From Betaproteobacteria bacterium (GTDB lineage Bacteria > Pseudomonadota > Gammaproteobacteria > Burkholderiales > Casimicrobiaceae): a stretch of 16,484 nucleotides of DNA. The position numbers were made by a program, and so were the translations under genes. Each line of letters begins with the position of its first letter. Position 1 is the first letter of the stretch. Positions 1 through 8,166 of the stretch are shown here, piece by piece. Where the stretch lies: assembly GCA_005889025.1 (NCBI GenBank), contig VBCZ01000053.1, positions 1 through 16,484 on the forward strand, written 5' to 3'. The notes beneath the pieces are model-generated. The model was not told where the DNA came from and made no database searches. It saw only the letters and a program-made list of their open reading frames with translations.

Positions 1-549
1 ACGGCCGTTGCAGTCCGCTGGCATCCTTTCCAGCTCAATCCGGACATCCCGCGCGCAGGCATACCGCGCGCTGCATATCTCGAAGCGAAATTCGGCGGCA
101 AGGCGCGCGCCGGCGGCATTTATGCCCGCGTCAAGCAAGTCGGCGAGGAGGTGGGGATCCCGTTCGAGTTCGATCGGATTGTCCGGCAGCCGAACACGCT
201 CGATGCGCATCGCTTGATCGCGTGGGCGCAAAAGCGGGGTGAGGCGCGGGCGCGCGACGATCTGGTCGAGCGCTTGTTCCGCGCATACTTCATCGACGGC
301 CGCGACATCGGCGGTCGGGAGGAGCTCGCGCGCATCGCCCGGGAAGCCGGTTTTTCTTTCGAGGAAGCGCAGGCGATGCTCGCCTCCGATAAGGAAAGCA
401 GTGAAGTGCTTGCCGAGGACCGCGAGGCACGCGAGGTCGGCGTCGGCGGCGTCCCCTTTTTCATATTCAACGGGCGAACCGCGGTCTCGGGCGCCCATGA
501 ACCGGATACGCTGCTGCAGGCGCTCGATGCATCGCGTACGCAGGCCTGA
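1..549 (+). CDS. DsbA-family oxidoreductase, FrnE-like (5' end outside window)
   Basis: The frame is open from the first base, so the start lies upstream; 182 residues of the C-terminal part are visible. They show the alpha-helical insertion and the second half of the thioredoxin fold of the FrnE/2-hydroxychromene-2-carboxylate isomerase group of DsbA-like proteins. Early residues contain WHPFQLNPDIP and a YLEAKFGG stretch typical of this group. Near the C-terminus GVGGVPFFIFNG carries the cis-proline loop (VP) that faces the active site in the DsbA superfamily. The N-terminal CxxC or SxxC active site is not in the window, so dithiol oxidoreductase cannot be separated from isomerase or glutathione-transferase-like activity. 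No signal peptide can be judged. The aldehyde dehydrogenase follows 14 nt downstream on the same strand, so the two may be co-transcribed. Confidence 0.85.
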   Translation, partial: TAVAVRWHPFQLNPDIPRAGIPRAAYLEAKFGGKARAGGIYARVKQVGEEVGIPFEFDRIVRQPNTLDAHRLIAWAQKRGEARARDDLVERLFRAYFIDGRDIGGREELARIAREAGFSFEEAQAMLASDKESSEVLAEDREAREVGVGGVPFFIFNGRTAVSGAHEPDTLLQALDASRTQA

Positions 550-563
550 CTCCGTCGTTCGTG

Positions 564-1970
564 ATGAGTGATCTGCAACGCCTGTTCTCCGTGCAATGCG
601 CCGCGTTTGCCGCCGACAGGAACCCATCCTACGCGACACGCCGCGGGCGGCTCGATCGAATAGAGGCTTTGTGCGATGCGCACGAGGCGGAGCTCGTCGA
701 AGCGATCGCGCAGGATTTCGGCGTGCGGCCGGCTCAGGAGACGCGTCTTGCCGAGCTGTTCATGGTTCGCGTCGGCGTGCGCCATGCGCGCCGGCACCTG
801 CGCGCCTGGATGCGGTCGCGCGCCGTTCCGACGCCGTTGTATCTCTGGCCGGGCAAAAGCCGCGTGCTGCGCCAGCCGCTGGGCGTGGTCGGCGTGATCA
901 GCCCATGGAACTATCCGGTCCAGCTCGCCCTCCTGCCGGCAGTCGCCGCACTTGCCGCTGGCAACTGCGTTCTGCTCAAGCCGAGCGAGCTCACGCCGCG
1001 GACGTCGGCATTGCTGAAGGATCTTGCCGCACAGTATTTCGCGCCCGGCGAGCTGGCGGTCGTCAACGGCGGGCCCGACGTCGGCACCGAATTTTCACGG
1101 CTGCCCTTCGATCATCTTTTTTTCACCGGTTCGACCGCCGTGGGACGCAAGATCGCTCGCGCCGCGGCCGAGAAGCTCACGCCGGTCACGCTCGAGCTCG
1201 GCGGAAAATCTCCCGCGCTGATTCATTCCGACGCCGATATCGCGGCGGTCGCGCCGCGCCTGCTCACCGGCAAGCTCCTCAACGCCGGACAGACCTGCAT
1301 CGCACCGGACTACGTGCTCGCGCCCGAGCATCGCATCGACGCGCTCGTGACCGAGATCGGCAAGGCCGTCGCGGCGATGTATCCGATGCCCGGCGACAAT
1401 CCAGACTACACCAGCATCATCAACGAGCACCACTACAGCCGGCTGACCGCGCTGATCGAGGACGCGCGGCGCAAGGGCGCCAAGGTGGTCGTGGTCGACG
1501 GCGACGGCGCGCCGCAGATGGACCGCGCGCGCAAGATGTCGCCGACACTGCTGATCGGAGTCAAGGAGGCCATGGCGATCATGCAGGAAGAGATTTTCGG
1601 GCCGATCCTGCCCATCGACAGCTATGCGACGCTCGACGAGGCCATTGCCAGGATCAACGCCCGGCCACGCCCGCTGTCGATGTACATGTTTGGCGGCGAC
1701 AGCGCGGCGCGCAAGCGAGTGCTCTGCGAGACGACCGCGGGCGGCGTCACCATCGACGACACGCTATGGCATTTCAGCAACGAATCGCTGCCGTTTGGCG
1801 GGGTCGGCCTGTCCGGAATCGGCGCCTATCACGGCGAGCGGGGGTTTCTCACTTTCACGCACCAGAAAGCGGTTTTCGTGCAGCCGCGGTTCGCGTTGAC
1901 GTGGATGTTGCGCCCGCCCTACGGCAGGCGCTTCGAGACGGTGTTGAGTATCCTCAAGAAGATCGCTTAG
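564..1970 (+). CDS. Aldehyde dehydrogenase, coniferyl aldehyde dehydrogenase type
   Basis: A complete NAD(P)-dependent aldehyde dehydrogenase of about 468 residues, the usual length of the class-3-like/coniferyl group. It oxidises an aldehyde to the acid through a thiohemiacetal on cysteine. Visible motifs in order: PLGVVGVISPWNYP (residues about 105-118, cofactor and oxyanion region), FFTGSTAVG (about 187-195, nucleotide-binding turn), LELGGKSP (about 210-217, general-base Glu) and GQTCIAPDYV (catalytic Cys at about 245). A later EEIFGPILP block is the conserved C-terminal catalytic-domain motif. The first 60 residues resemble coniferyl aldehyde dehydrogenases, but substrate cannot be fixed from motifs; a medium- or long-chain fatty aldehyde is possible. 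Start: ATG at 564 is preferred; an in-frame GTG lies immediately before it at 561 and neither has a clear ribosome site. The stop codon overlaps the stop of the convergent lyase gene. Confidence 0.9.
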   Translation: MSDLQRLFSVQCAAFAADRNPSYATRRGRLDRIEALCDAHEAELVEAIAQDFGVRPAQETRLAELFMVRVGVRHARRHLRAWMRSRAVPTPLYLWPGKSRVLRQPLGVVGVISPWNYPVQLALLPAVAALAAGNCVLLKPSELTPRTSALLKDLAAQYFAPGELAVVNGGPDVGTEFSRLPFDHLFFTGSTAVGRKIARAAAEKLTPVTLELGGKSPALIHSDADIAAVAPRLLTGKLLNAGQTCIAPDYVLAPEHRIDALVTEIGKAVAAMYPMPGDNPDYTSIINEHHYSRLTALIEDARRKGAKVVVVDGDGAPQMDRARKMSPTLLIGVKEAMAIMQEEIFGPILPIDSYATLDEAIARINARPRPLSMYMFGGDSAARKRVLCETTAGGVTIDDTLWHFSNESLPFGGVGLSGIGAYHGERGFLTFTHQKAVFVQPRFALTWMLRPPYGRRFETVLSILKKIA

Positions 1971-3250
1971 CGTCCTGCGACGCGTTTCGGGGCCGGACCC
2001 TTGCTCGAGTCTTCCGGTCTCGACACGCTCGCGAGAACGCGATCGACCATGCTTCCCGACAATCCAAGGTAGTTGGCCGGATCGCACAGCGTTTGCAGTT
2101 GCTTACGGTCGACGTGGCGGGTGATCTCCGGCGTCTCGGCAAGCAGGTCGAGCAGCGGCCGCTTCTCGTCGATCGCCTTCCGGCAAAGGTCGTAGACAAG
2201 ATCGTGCGCGTGTTCCCGCCCGAGGTACGGAGCCAATCCCATCATCACCGCTTCGGACACTACCAGCCCATGCGTCATGTCCAGGTTGGCGCGCATGTGC
2301 TCGACATCGACCTCCAGCCCGCCGACGATGGAGCGCGCCTGCCCCAATGCGCCCGCGGACAGCAGGAACGCCTCCGGAAGCGAAATCCACTCGATTTCCC
2401 ATGGGCCGGTCGAACGCTCGTGATCGGCGATCATCGCGTCGAGCAGGGCGGCGGCGTGCTGCCGCACGACCGAGGCACAGGCATGGATATAGCAGCTCGC
2501 GATCGGATTGCGCTTTTGCGGCATGGTGCTGGAAGAGCCGCGTCCGGGCGCAAAAGGCTCGTACACTTCTGCGACCTCGGTCTGCATCATCAGCTTCACA
2601 TCGGTGGCGAGCTTGCCCAGCGTGCCGGTGACCAAGCCGAGAAAACAGCCGACTTCGGCGATCCGGTCGCGCTGCGTATGCCACGCGATGTCCGGCTGTC
2701 CCAGCCCGAGCTCCTGCATCAGTCCCGCCTGGGTTTCCAGCGCACCTTTTTGTATCGACGCCAGCGTTCCGACGGCGCCCGCGAACTCGCCCACGAGCAC
2801 GCGCGGACGCAGCTCGGCAAGGCGCGCACGGTGACGTTCGATCGCCGACAGCAATCCGGCGATCTTGTATCCGAACGTCAGCGGCACCGCCTGCTGAAGA
2901 TTGCTGCGGCCGACCATCGGCGTGTCGCGGTGGCGCTGCGCGAGATTCGCCATGGACCGCGAGATCGCCTGCAGATCATCGTCGACCAGCGCAAGCGCCT
3001 CGCGGATCTGCAGCATCGTGGCAGTGTCGGTGATGTCCTGCGTCATGTCGATCCTGTCCAGTGTGCAGTTCTTCACGATTTCGTCCGCCGCCTCGGCCGG
3101 AATGATCCCCAGCCGCGCCTGGACTCGGGCCAGCGCCGCTTCGATGTCGAGATATTTCTGCGTTCTATTTTCATCGGAGAACACCTTGCGCATCGCGGCG
3201 CTGGAGAAGATGTTGCCGAAGATCGCGGAATCGATGATTGTCGAGGGCAT
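1967..3250 (-). CDS. PcaB-like lyase of the fumarase/aspartase superfamily
   Basis: A soluble protein of 427 residues. The superfamily signature GSSSTMPQKRNP is at residues about 238-249, on the mobile loop carrying the catalytic serine. GRSNLQQAVPLTFG (about 114-127) corresponds to the first conserved block. In adenylosuccinate and argininosuccinate lyases this block holds a histidine (GRTH); here the position is Asn. That fits 3-carboxy-cis,cis-muconate cycloisomerases (PcaB), which also lack it. The WHTQRDRIAEV and LMMQTEVAEVYEP stretches also look PcaB-like. No other protocatechuate-pathway gene (pcaHG, pcaC, pcaD) is present, so a true PcaB role is doubtful. As the last gene of a minus-strand unit after a CitE-like lyase and a MaoC-type hydratase, it more likely acts on a related dicarboxylic acid or CoA ester. 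A GGAGG 9 nt before the ATG supports the start. Confidence 0.85.
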   Translation of the reverse strand: MPSTIIDSAIFGNIFSSAAMRKVFSDENRTQKYLDIEAALARVQARLGIIPAEAADEIVKNCTLDRIDMTQDITDTATMLQIREALALVDDDLQAISRSMANLAQRHRDTPMVGRSNLQQAVPLTFGYKIAGLLSAIERHRARLAELRPRVLVGEFAGAVGTLASIQKGALETQAGLMQELGLGQPDIAWHTQRDRIAEVGCFLGLVTGTLGKLATDVKLMMQTEVAEVYEPFAPGRGSSSTMPQKRNPIASCYIHACASVVRQHAAALLDAMIADHERSTGPWEIEWISLPEAFLLSAGALGQARSIVGGLEVDVEHMRANLDMTHGLVVSEAVMMGLAPYLGREHAHDLVYDLCRKAIDEKRPLLDLLAETPEITRHVDRKQLQTLCDPANYLGLSGSMVDRVLASVSRPEDSSKGPAPKRVAGR

Positions 3251-3259
3251 TTCCTTAGG

Positions 3260-3264
3260 CCTCC
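3260..3264 (-). promoter_or_regulatory. Ribosome binding site of the PcaB-like lyase
   Basis: A perfect GGAGG on the minus strand, 9 nt ahead of the ATG at 3250, fixes that start. An AAGGAA directly before the ATG is too close to be the main site. The 94-nt gap back to the CitE-like gene holds no convincing promoter or terminator; only a weak GGGC/GCCC pairing with a long loop is visible. Confidence 0.6.
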
Positions 3265-3344
3265 GATGGATCGGGCTAAATCGTTTTCGCCCAGGGGAAA
3301 AAAACGCGACCGCAGGCGAGACTAAACGCCGCGCAACGCCATGC

Positions 3345-4157
3345 TTAGTGCGGCGCGCGCTCGAGAATACGCTTCGCCTTCAGCACAACCGGACGATCGA
3401 CCATCTTGCCGTCGACCTGCGCCGCGCCGCGTCCGCTGTCGGCCGCGACGAGAACCCGTCGCGCCCAGGCGATCTCGTCCTCGGTCGGCAGAAGAGCTCG
3501 ATGGATGGCGGCGACCTGCTGCGGATGTATGCAAAGCTTCGCGCCGAAGCCGCACGCGCGCGCGAACGCGAGATCGGAGAGCAGCTTGGCCTCGTCGCCG
3601 ATCTCCGGGGTAACGCCGCCGATCGGCGAGGCGATCCCTGCGGCGCGAGAGGCAAGCGCGATCCGGCACGCGGGATAGGCAAAGCCGCGCTCGTCGCCAG
3701 AAAGATCGAGATCGACCGCGTAGTCGAGCGTGCCGAAGGCGGCGCGCTGCACGCGCGGCGCGGCAGCGAGCTCTTCGATGTTGAGGAGTCCCCGCGCCGT
3801 CTCGACGATAGGGATCACGATGCCGTCAGCAGTCAGCGCTGCGGCCGCCCGCTCGATGTGCGATGCGTGCTCGGTCTTGGGCAACAGCACCCCGCCCACG
3901 CGAGCCGCGCGCAAAAGCTCGAGGTCGGCGTCGAACCATTGCGTGGCCGCATCGTTGATGCGGACCAGCAATGACGCCGCGCGGTCGCGGTCGGACGCCG
4001 CGAATTCGCGGATCGCGCTACGCGCCGCCGGCTTGTCTTCCGGCGTCACCGCGTCTTCAAGATCGATAATCACCGCGTCGGCACCCGAGGCGAGCGCCTT
4101 GCCGAAGCGGTCGGGGCGGTTGCCCGGCACAAAGAGGTAGGTAACCGGCAGGCTCAT
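3345..4157 (-). CDS. CitE-like lyase (HpcH/HpaI aldolase / citrate lyase beta family)
   Basis: A 270-residue TIM-barrel enzyme of the CitE-like family, which cleaves or forms C-C bonds in malyl-, citramalyl- or beta-methylmalyl-CoA type thioesters. Visible motifs: FVPGNRPDRF (residues about 9-18), VIIDLEDAV (about 29-37), the LLVRIN strand (about 63-68), LLPKTE (about 91-96), IVETARG with the Mg-binding Glu (about 117-123), FGTLDYAVDL with the Mg-binding Asp (about 141-150), and GFGAKLCIHPQQV near the C-terminus (about 203-215). An ATG at 4157 is chosen over an upstream start at 4223 because the extra residues are unrelated to the family and would overlap the MaoC-type gene; the chosen start lies 8 nt after that gene's stop. 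Paired with the hydratase, it could be a citramalyl-CoA lyase giving acetyl-CoA and pyruvate; this is inference. Confidence 0.88.
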   Translation of the reverse strand: MSLPVTYLFVPGNRPDRFGKALASGADAVIIDLEDAVTPEDKPAARSAIREFAASDRDRAASLLVRINDAATQWFDADLELLRAARVGGVLLPKTEHASHIERAAAALTADGIVIPIVETARGLLNIEELAAAPRVQRAAFGTLDYAVDLDLSGDERGFAYPACRIALASRAAGIASPIGGVTPEIGDEAKLLSDLAFARACGFGAKLCIHPQQVAAIHRALLPTEDEIAWARRVLVAADSGRGAAQVDGKMVDRPVVLKAKRILERAPH

Positions 4158-4165
4158 CGAACGCT

Positions 4166-4972
4166 TTAGCGCACGACCGCCGTTGCGTCCATCGCGAGCC
4201 AGCCTTCGTGGTCGCGCGCCCACAGCCGCACGGTTTTTTCGTCGCGCCGCTCGCCGCAGACAAAAAAATGGTTCAGATCGAACAGCGGCCGGATTGCCTT
4301 GAATTGATACGCGGCGACAAAGGCGTCGGGCAATTCGCGTCGCAGCAGGTCGAGCAGCAGCGTCGCGATCAGGGGACCGTGCACGACCAGCCCGGGGTAG
4401 CCTTCGACCTCGGTGACGTACCTACGATCGTAGTGGATGCGATGCGAATTGAAAGTCAGCGCGGAATAGCGGAACAGCAGGACGTCGCTCGGCACCACTT
4501 TTCGTTCCCATGTCGACGCCGACGGCGCTGCCTGTGGCTTTGGCGCTGGATCGCCGGGGGCTGGAGCCCCGCGGTAGACGATGTCGTGGAATTCGGTGAG
4601 CGCGATACCCCCGGCGTTTTTTTGGACGTCGTGGCGCACCTTGACGAAGATCAGCGATCCGCTGCGGCCGCTTTTTTCGGTGACGTCGGCGATGGTGGAT
4701 GTGCGCGTTATCGCGTCGCCGACGCGAAGAGGCAGGACGAACTCGAACTGGCTTCCGGCCCACATGCGTCTGGGCAGCGGAACCGGCGGCAGAAAACCGC
4801 CACGCTTGGTGTGGCCATCCGGTCCGACGTCCGACAGTCGATGCAGCGGAAGGAAATACAGCCAGTGATCTAGCGTCGCCGAAAGTGCCGCGTACGGCGT
4901 TGCGGTAACGGTGTCGGACGCAGTCTCGGTCCGCCCGATCCATTGTCGCACGGTGCTCGATGCGGTTTCCAT
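4166..4972 (-). CDS. MaoC/HTD2-type acyl-CoA hydratase (mesaconyl/itaconyl-CoA hydratase-like)
   Basis: A 268-residue double hot-dog protein of the FAS1-like/HTD2 dehydratase group. The N-terminal half has the LDHWLYFLPL and RRMWAGSQFEF stretches (residues about 34-43 and 68-78) seen in mesaconyl-C4-CoA and itaconyl-CoA hydratases. The C-terminal half carries FRYSALTFNSHRIHYD (about 167-182) and GYPGLVVHGPL (about 191-201), the conserved hydratase core with its histidines. Such enzymes add water across the double bond of a branched dicarboxylyl-CoA. The CitE-like lyase downstream (8-nt gap) matches the known hydratase-lyase pairing in itaconate and mesaconate breakdown, but no CoA transferase (Ict type) is visible, so the CoA ester would have to be made elsewhere. 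The ATG at 4972 has no strong ribosome site. The BMP gene stops 18 nt upstream. Confidence 0.85.
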   Translation of the reverse strand: METASSTVRQWIGRTETASDTVTATPYAALSATLDHWLYFLPLHRLSDVGPDGHTKRGGFLPPVPLPRRMWAGSQFEFVLPLRVGDAITRTSTIADVTEKSGRSGSLIFVKVRHDVQKNAGGIALTEFHDIVYRGAPAPGDPAPKPQAAPSASTWERKVVPSDVLLFRYSALTFNSHRIHYDRRYVTEVEGYPGLVVHGPLIATLLLDLLRRELPDAFVAAYQFKAIRPLFDLNHFFVCGERRDEKTVRLWARDHEGWLAMDATAVVR

Positions 4973-4990
4973 ACGTTGCGATGTGCTGAT

Positions 4991-6088
4991 CTATTTCGAC
5001 GCCGGCAGTGTTCCCTGAACGCCTTCCACATAGTAATCCATGCGGGATAGAACCTCGTCGCTCATGACCTTGCCGGCCGCGAGCCGCTCCTTGCCCTGGT
5101 TGTCGACGACCGGCCCGGTAAACGGGTGAAACTTTCCGGCGCCGATATCGGCGGCGGTTTGATTCACCTTGTCCTGGATCGACCTGGGCACGATCGGATT
5201 GAACGGCCCCATCATGATCATTTTTTCCTTGATCCCGCCCCACACGTTGTCGGGCTTCCACTTGCCGTCGATCGCGTCCTGCACGGTCTTGCTGTAATAC
5301 GCGCCCCATTGATGGGTGACCGCCGTCAAGTGCGCGTTCGGCCCGTATTTGGACATGTCCGAGTGATAGCCGATCGCGTAGACTTTTCTTGCCTCTGCCG
5401 CCTGCACCACCGCAGTCGAATCGGTATGGTGTGTGAGCACGTCGGCGCCCTAGGAAACCAGCGTGTCCGCCGCCTCGCGCTCACGTCCGGGATCGAACCA
5501 CGCGTTGACCCAGATGATCTTGACCTCGGCCTTCGGGTTTACGCTGCGCATGCCGCGGGTGAATGCGTTGATGCCCATCACGACTTCGGGAATCGGGAAT
5601 GCGTCGACGTATCCCGCAACGCCGGTCTTGGTCATGCCGCCGGCAACGATGCCGGCGAGATAGCGTCCTTCGTAAAAGCGCGCGTTGTAGGTGCCGACGT
5701 TCTTGTCGCGCTTGTAGCCCGTTGCATGCTCGAAATATGTCTTGGGAAACTGCTTGGCGACCTTGATCGTCGGATTCATGTACCCGAACGATGTCGTGAA
5801 TATGAGCTGGTAGCCGTCGCTGGCGAGTTGACGGATCACTCGCTCGGCGTCCGCGCCTTCGGGGACATTGTCGATGGCCTGGGTGACGACTTTTTCCTTC
5901 AGCGCGCTTTGCATTTGCTTGCGCCCCGAGTCGTGCTGGAATGTCCAACCGGCGTCGCTGACCGGGCTGACATAGACAAAACCGACCTTGAATGGCGCGT
6001 CGTCGGCAGCGGCGGTCGCCATGCACAACACCCAAGCGGTCGCGACGAACGCTGCGGCACCCAACCACTTTCCAGGCATGCATCGCAA
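4991..6088 (-). pseudogene. BMP-family ABC transporter substrate-binding protein, interrupted by an amber codon
   Basis: Read through, this frame encodes a full-length (about 365 residues) periplasmic binding protein of the BMP (basic membrane protein/PnrA-like) family, the receptor of the importer encoded upstream. A signal peptide (hydrophobic stretch ending MATAAADD) covers about residues 1-29. KVGFVYVSPVSDAGW opens the mature domain and EGRYLAGIVAGG is a typical internal motif. At codon 213 the frame has TAG; on both sides the same frame continues with perfect family character (ADTLVS before, GADVLTHHTDS after). Homologues usually have Gln here, so one C-to-T change of CAG explains it. 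A 212-residue truncated form would lack the second lobe. An internal GTG at 5440 could start a 149-residue C-terminal piece but has no export signal. The start is TTG at 6088. A sequencing error or amber suppression would restore the gene. Confidence 0.85.
5450..5452 (-). other. In-frame amber (TAG) codon inside the BMP-family gene
   Basis: The plus strand reads CTA here, giving TAG on the coding strand. It is in the same frame as the N-terminal part ending TLVS and the C-terminal part beginning GADVLT, so no frameshift is involved, only a single codon. CAG (Gln) is the simplest ancestor. Confidence 0.9.
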
Positions 6089-6096
6089 GATTATTT

Positions 6097-6100
6097 CTCC
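6097..6100 (-). promoter_or_regulatory. Ribosome binding site that selects a TTG start for the BMP gene
   Basis: GGAG (followed by AAATAATC) lies 8 nt before a TTG at 6088. The nearest in-frame ATG, at 6079, would sit 17 nt away, too far. An ATG at 6083 is out of frame. The TTG start is therefore preferred; it adds only three residues to the signal peptide. Confidence 0.5.
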
Positions 6101-6175
6101 AGCAGCTCGATTTTGGCGAATGACTGCTCTGCGCTCGCATGGTTCAAGGCCGGATTCTACCTGCCCGCGGCGCTT

Positions 6176-7060
6176 TCAGGCGTCCGGGTGAAAGGGTTTT
6201 CCCAGTGAGGCGGGCGCGTTGAGCCGGATCGCGATTGCATCGCGTGAAATGAGCGTCAATACCACGATCGTCGCGATGTAGGGCAGCATCGACAGCAGTT
6301 GTGACGGGATCTCGGAGCCCATCGCCTGCGCCTGGAACTGCGCAAGCGTCACGCCGCCGAAAAGATAGGCGCCGCCGAGCGCGCGCCAGGGTTTCCAGGT
6401 CGCGAATACGACCAGCGCAAGCGCGATCCAGCCTCGCCCCGCCGTCATGCCCTCCGTCCATAGCGGAGTGTAGGCGACCGCCATGTACGCTCCGCCCAGA
6501 CCGGCGCAGGCGCCGCCGAAGATCACGCACAAATAGCGTATGCGCGCGACGGAATAACCGATCGCGTGCGCGGACGCGGGAGACTCTCCTACCGCTCGCA
6601 CGATCAAACCGGCGCGAGTATGAAAAAGGTACACAAAAGGACTGTGGGCGAAGAGCAGCCTGCCGACCACTGGAATATCCGATACCTGGGGAATGGCAAG
6701 CGGCTTGATCCCCTCGACGACCGCGCTGACGTAATCGAGTCCGATAAATGCCGATAGACCGACGCCGAAAAGCGACAGGGCCAGCCCGCTCGCGACCTGA
6801 TTGGCCATCAGCGATAGCGTGAGCACGCCGAAGGCAAGCGCCATTGCAGCGCCTGCGGTCACTCCCGCAGCCACGCCGAGCCAAGGATGCCTGGTCGTTG
6901 CGGTGACAATGAACGATACGACCGCGCCTACCAGCATCATCCCCTCGACGCCAAGATTGAGCACGCCGGAACGCTCGGCAACCAGTTCACCCAGCGCGGC
7001 GAAGACCAGCGGCGTGCCTGCGGCAAGCGTGAGCGCGGCTAGCGTGGCGAAATGTTCCAT
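6176..7060 (-). CDS. ABC transporter permease 2 (BPD_transp_2 family, BMP-type importer)
   Basis: A very hydrophobic inner-membrane protein of 294 residues with about eight to nine membrane segments. The N-terminal SGVLNLGVEGMMLVGA motif is the hallmark of the second permease of nucleoside/BMP-type importers (relatives of YufQ/NupQ and of branched-chain amino acid LivH/LivM). A cytoplasmic coupling region, WTEGMTAGRGWIALALVVF, follows in the second half. The ATG at 7060 is chosen because the family begins with this helix and because it gives a TGATG junction with the upstream permease stop, so translation is coupled. The frame is open further upstream but has no membrane character there. It would form the pore with permease 1, driven by the double ATPase. 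The binding-protein gene follows after 87 nt. Confidence 0.88.
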   Translation of the reverse strand: MEHFATLAALTLAAGTPLVFAALGELVAERSGVLNLGVEGMMLVGAVVSFIVTATTRHPWLGVAAGVTAGAAMALAFGVLTLSLMANQVASGLALSLFGVGLSAFIGLDYVSAVVEGIKPLAIPQVSDIPVVGRLLFAHSPFVYLFHTRAGLIVRAVGESPASAHAIGYSVARIRYLCVIFGGACAGLGGAYMAVAYTPLWTEGMTAGRGWIALALVVFATWKPWRALGGAYLFGGVTLAQFQAQAMGSEIPSQLLSMLPYIATIVVLTLISRDAIAIRLNAPASLGKPFHPDA

Positions 7061-8166
7061 CAGATCCCAGCCTTCGCGGCGTGCGCCGCGCCGGCGATGG
7101 ACGAATCGCGCACGATTCTCAAGCGGAAGTTTACAAGCACGTCGGCGGCCAGCAGGAAAAACAGCAGCGCGCCCTGGAACAATCCGGTGACCGCGGACGG
7201 AAGCGCAAGCCCGATCTGGGCCGACTCTCCGCCCAGGTACAGCAGCGACATGAGCAGGCTCGCGAGCAGGATCCCGAACGGGTGAAGACGGCCGACAAAA
7301 GCAACGATAATGGCGGCGAAGCCGTACCCGGGCGACATCGAAGGAAGCAGCTGGCCGATGGGGCCTGCCGCCTCGCCGACACCGGCGATTCCGGCTGCCG
7401 CGCCGCCAATGAGCATGCCGAGCCAGACCGTTCGCTGCATGGAGATGCCGGCATAATTGGCAGCCGCCGGCGCGAGTCCAGCGACGCGCATTTGAAATCC
7501 CGTAAGGCTGCGGCGCACGAATATCCAACCCAGCGCAACGGCGGCAAGCGCGATGACCAAGCCGAAGTTCAATCGCGTTCCCGGCAGCAGGACAGGCAAT
7601 AGCGCCGCATCCGCGAACATCCTCGATTGCGGAAAGTTGAATCCTTCCGGATCGCGCCAGGGACCCTGAACAAGCAGCGACAGCAACAGGGTTGCGACAT
7701 AGACAAGCATGAGGCTTACGAGAATCTCATTGGCGTTACAGCGGTTGCGCAGCCATGCCGGAATCGCCGCCCACGCCATGCCGCCCACAGCCCCGGCGAC
7801 CAGCATCAGCGGAAGCAACACAGCGCCTGTGCCGACGCCTTCCAGCGCGAGCGCGACGCCGCCGCCGCAGATCGCCCCCAGCGTGAGCTGACCTTCTGCG
7901 CCGATGTTCCAGACATTGGCGCGATAACCCGCCGCGAGCCCTATCGCGCACAACATCAACGGCGAAGCCTTCAGCAGCAGTTCGCCGATGCCGTACAGCG
8001 TTTCGACGGGTTTGACAAAGAACACATACAGCGCCTGCGAAGGGTTCCGGCCGAGGCTCGAAAAGAGCAAGAATCCCACGACGATCGTCGCGAGTATGGC
8101 AAGCAGCGGCGAGAGCCACGCCATCGATCGCGAGGGTTGCGGACGCGCTTCGAGCCTAAGGCGCAT
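7060..8166 (-). CDS. ABC transporter permease 1 (BPD_transp_2 family, BMP-type importer)
   Basis: A 368-residue inner-membrane protein with a short basic N-terminus, a first membrane helix at about residues 15-38, a 30-residue periplasmic-type stretch and then a bundle of hydrophobic segments. The motif VWNIGAEGQLTLGA (about residues 86-99) and CNANEILVSLML mark the first permease of the YufP/NupP-like group; GYGFAAIIVAFVGRLHP is the coupling loop to the ATPase. The ATG at 8166 overlaps the ATPase 3' end by 11 nt, and its own stop shares a base with the start of permease 2 (TGATG), so the three genes are tightly coupled. Known relatives import nucleosides, purines or other small molecules; the substrate cannot be read from the permease. 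Confidence 0.88.
   Translation of the reverse strand: MRLRLEARPQPSRSMAWLSPLLAILATIVVGFLLFSSLGRNPSQALYVFFVKPVETLYGIGELLLKASPLMLCAIGLAAGYRANVWNIGAEGQLTLGAICGGGVALALEGVGTGAVLLPLMLVAGAVGGMAWAAIPAWLRNRCNANEILVSLMLVYVATLLLSLLVQGPWRDPEGFNFPQSRMFADAALLPVLLPGTRLNFGLVIALAAVALGWIFVRRSLTGFQMRVAGLAPAAANYAGISMQRTVWLGMLIGGAAAGIAGVGEAAGPIGQLLPSMSPGYGFAAIIVAFVGRLHPFGILLASLLMSLLYLGGESAQIGLALPSAVTGLFQGALLFFLLAADVLVNFRLRIVRDSSIAGAAHAAKAGI

Noticed and set aside
1967..1970. Overlapping stop codons of convergent genes as a regulatory feature
   Set aside because: Short convergent overlaps are common in compact genomes and nothing else marks this one.
596..3325. A 909-codon open plus-strand frame across the aldehyde dehydrogenase and the antisense of the lyase
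   Set aside because: Arg/Ala-rich low-complexity translation, no family motif, lies over two well-supported genes; a GC-rich shadow.
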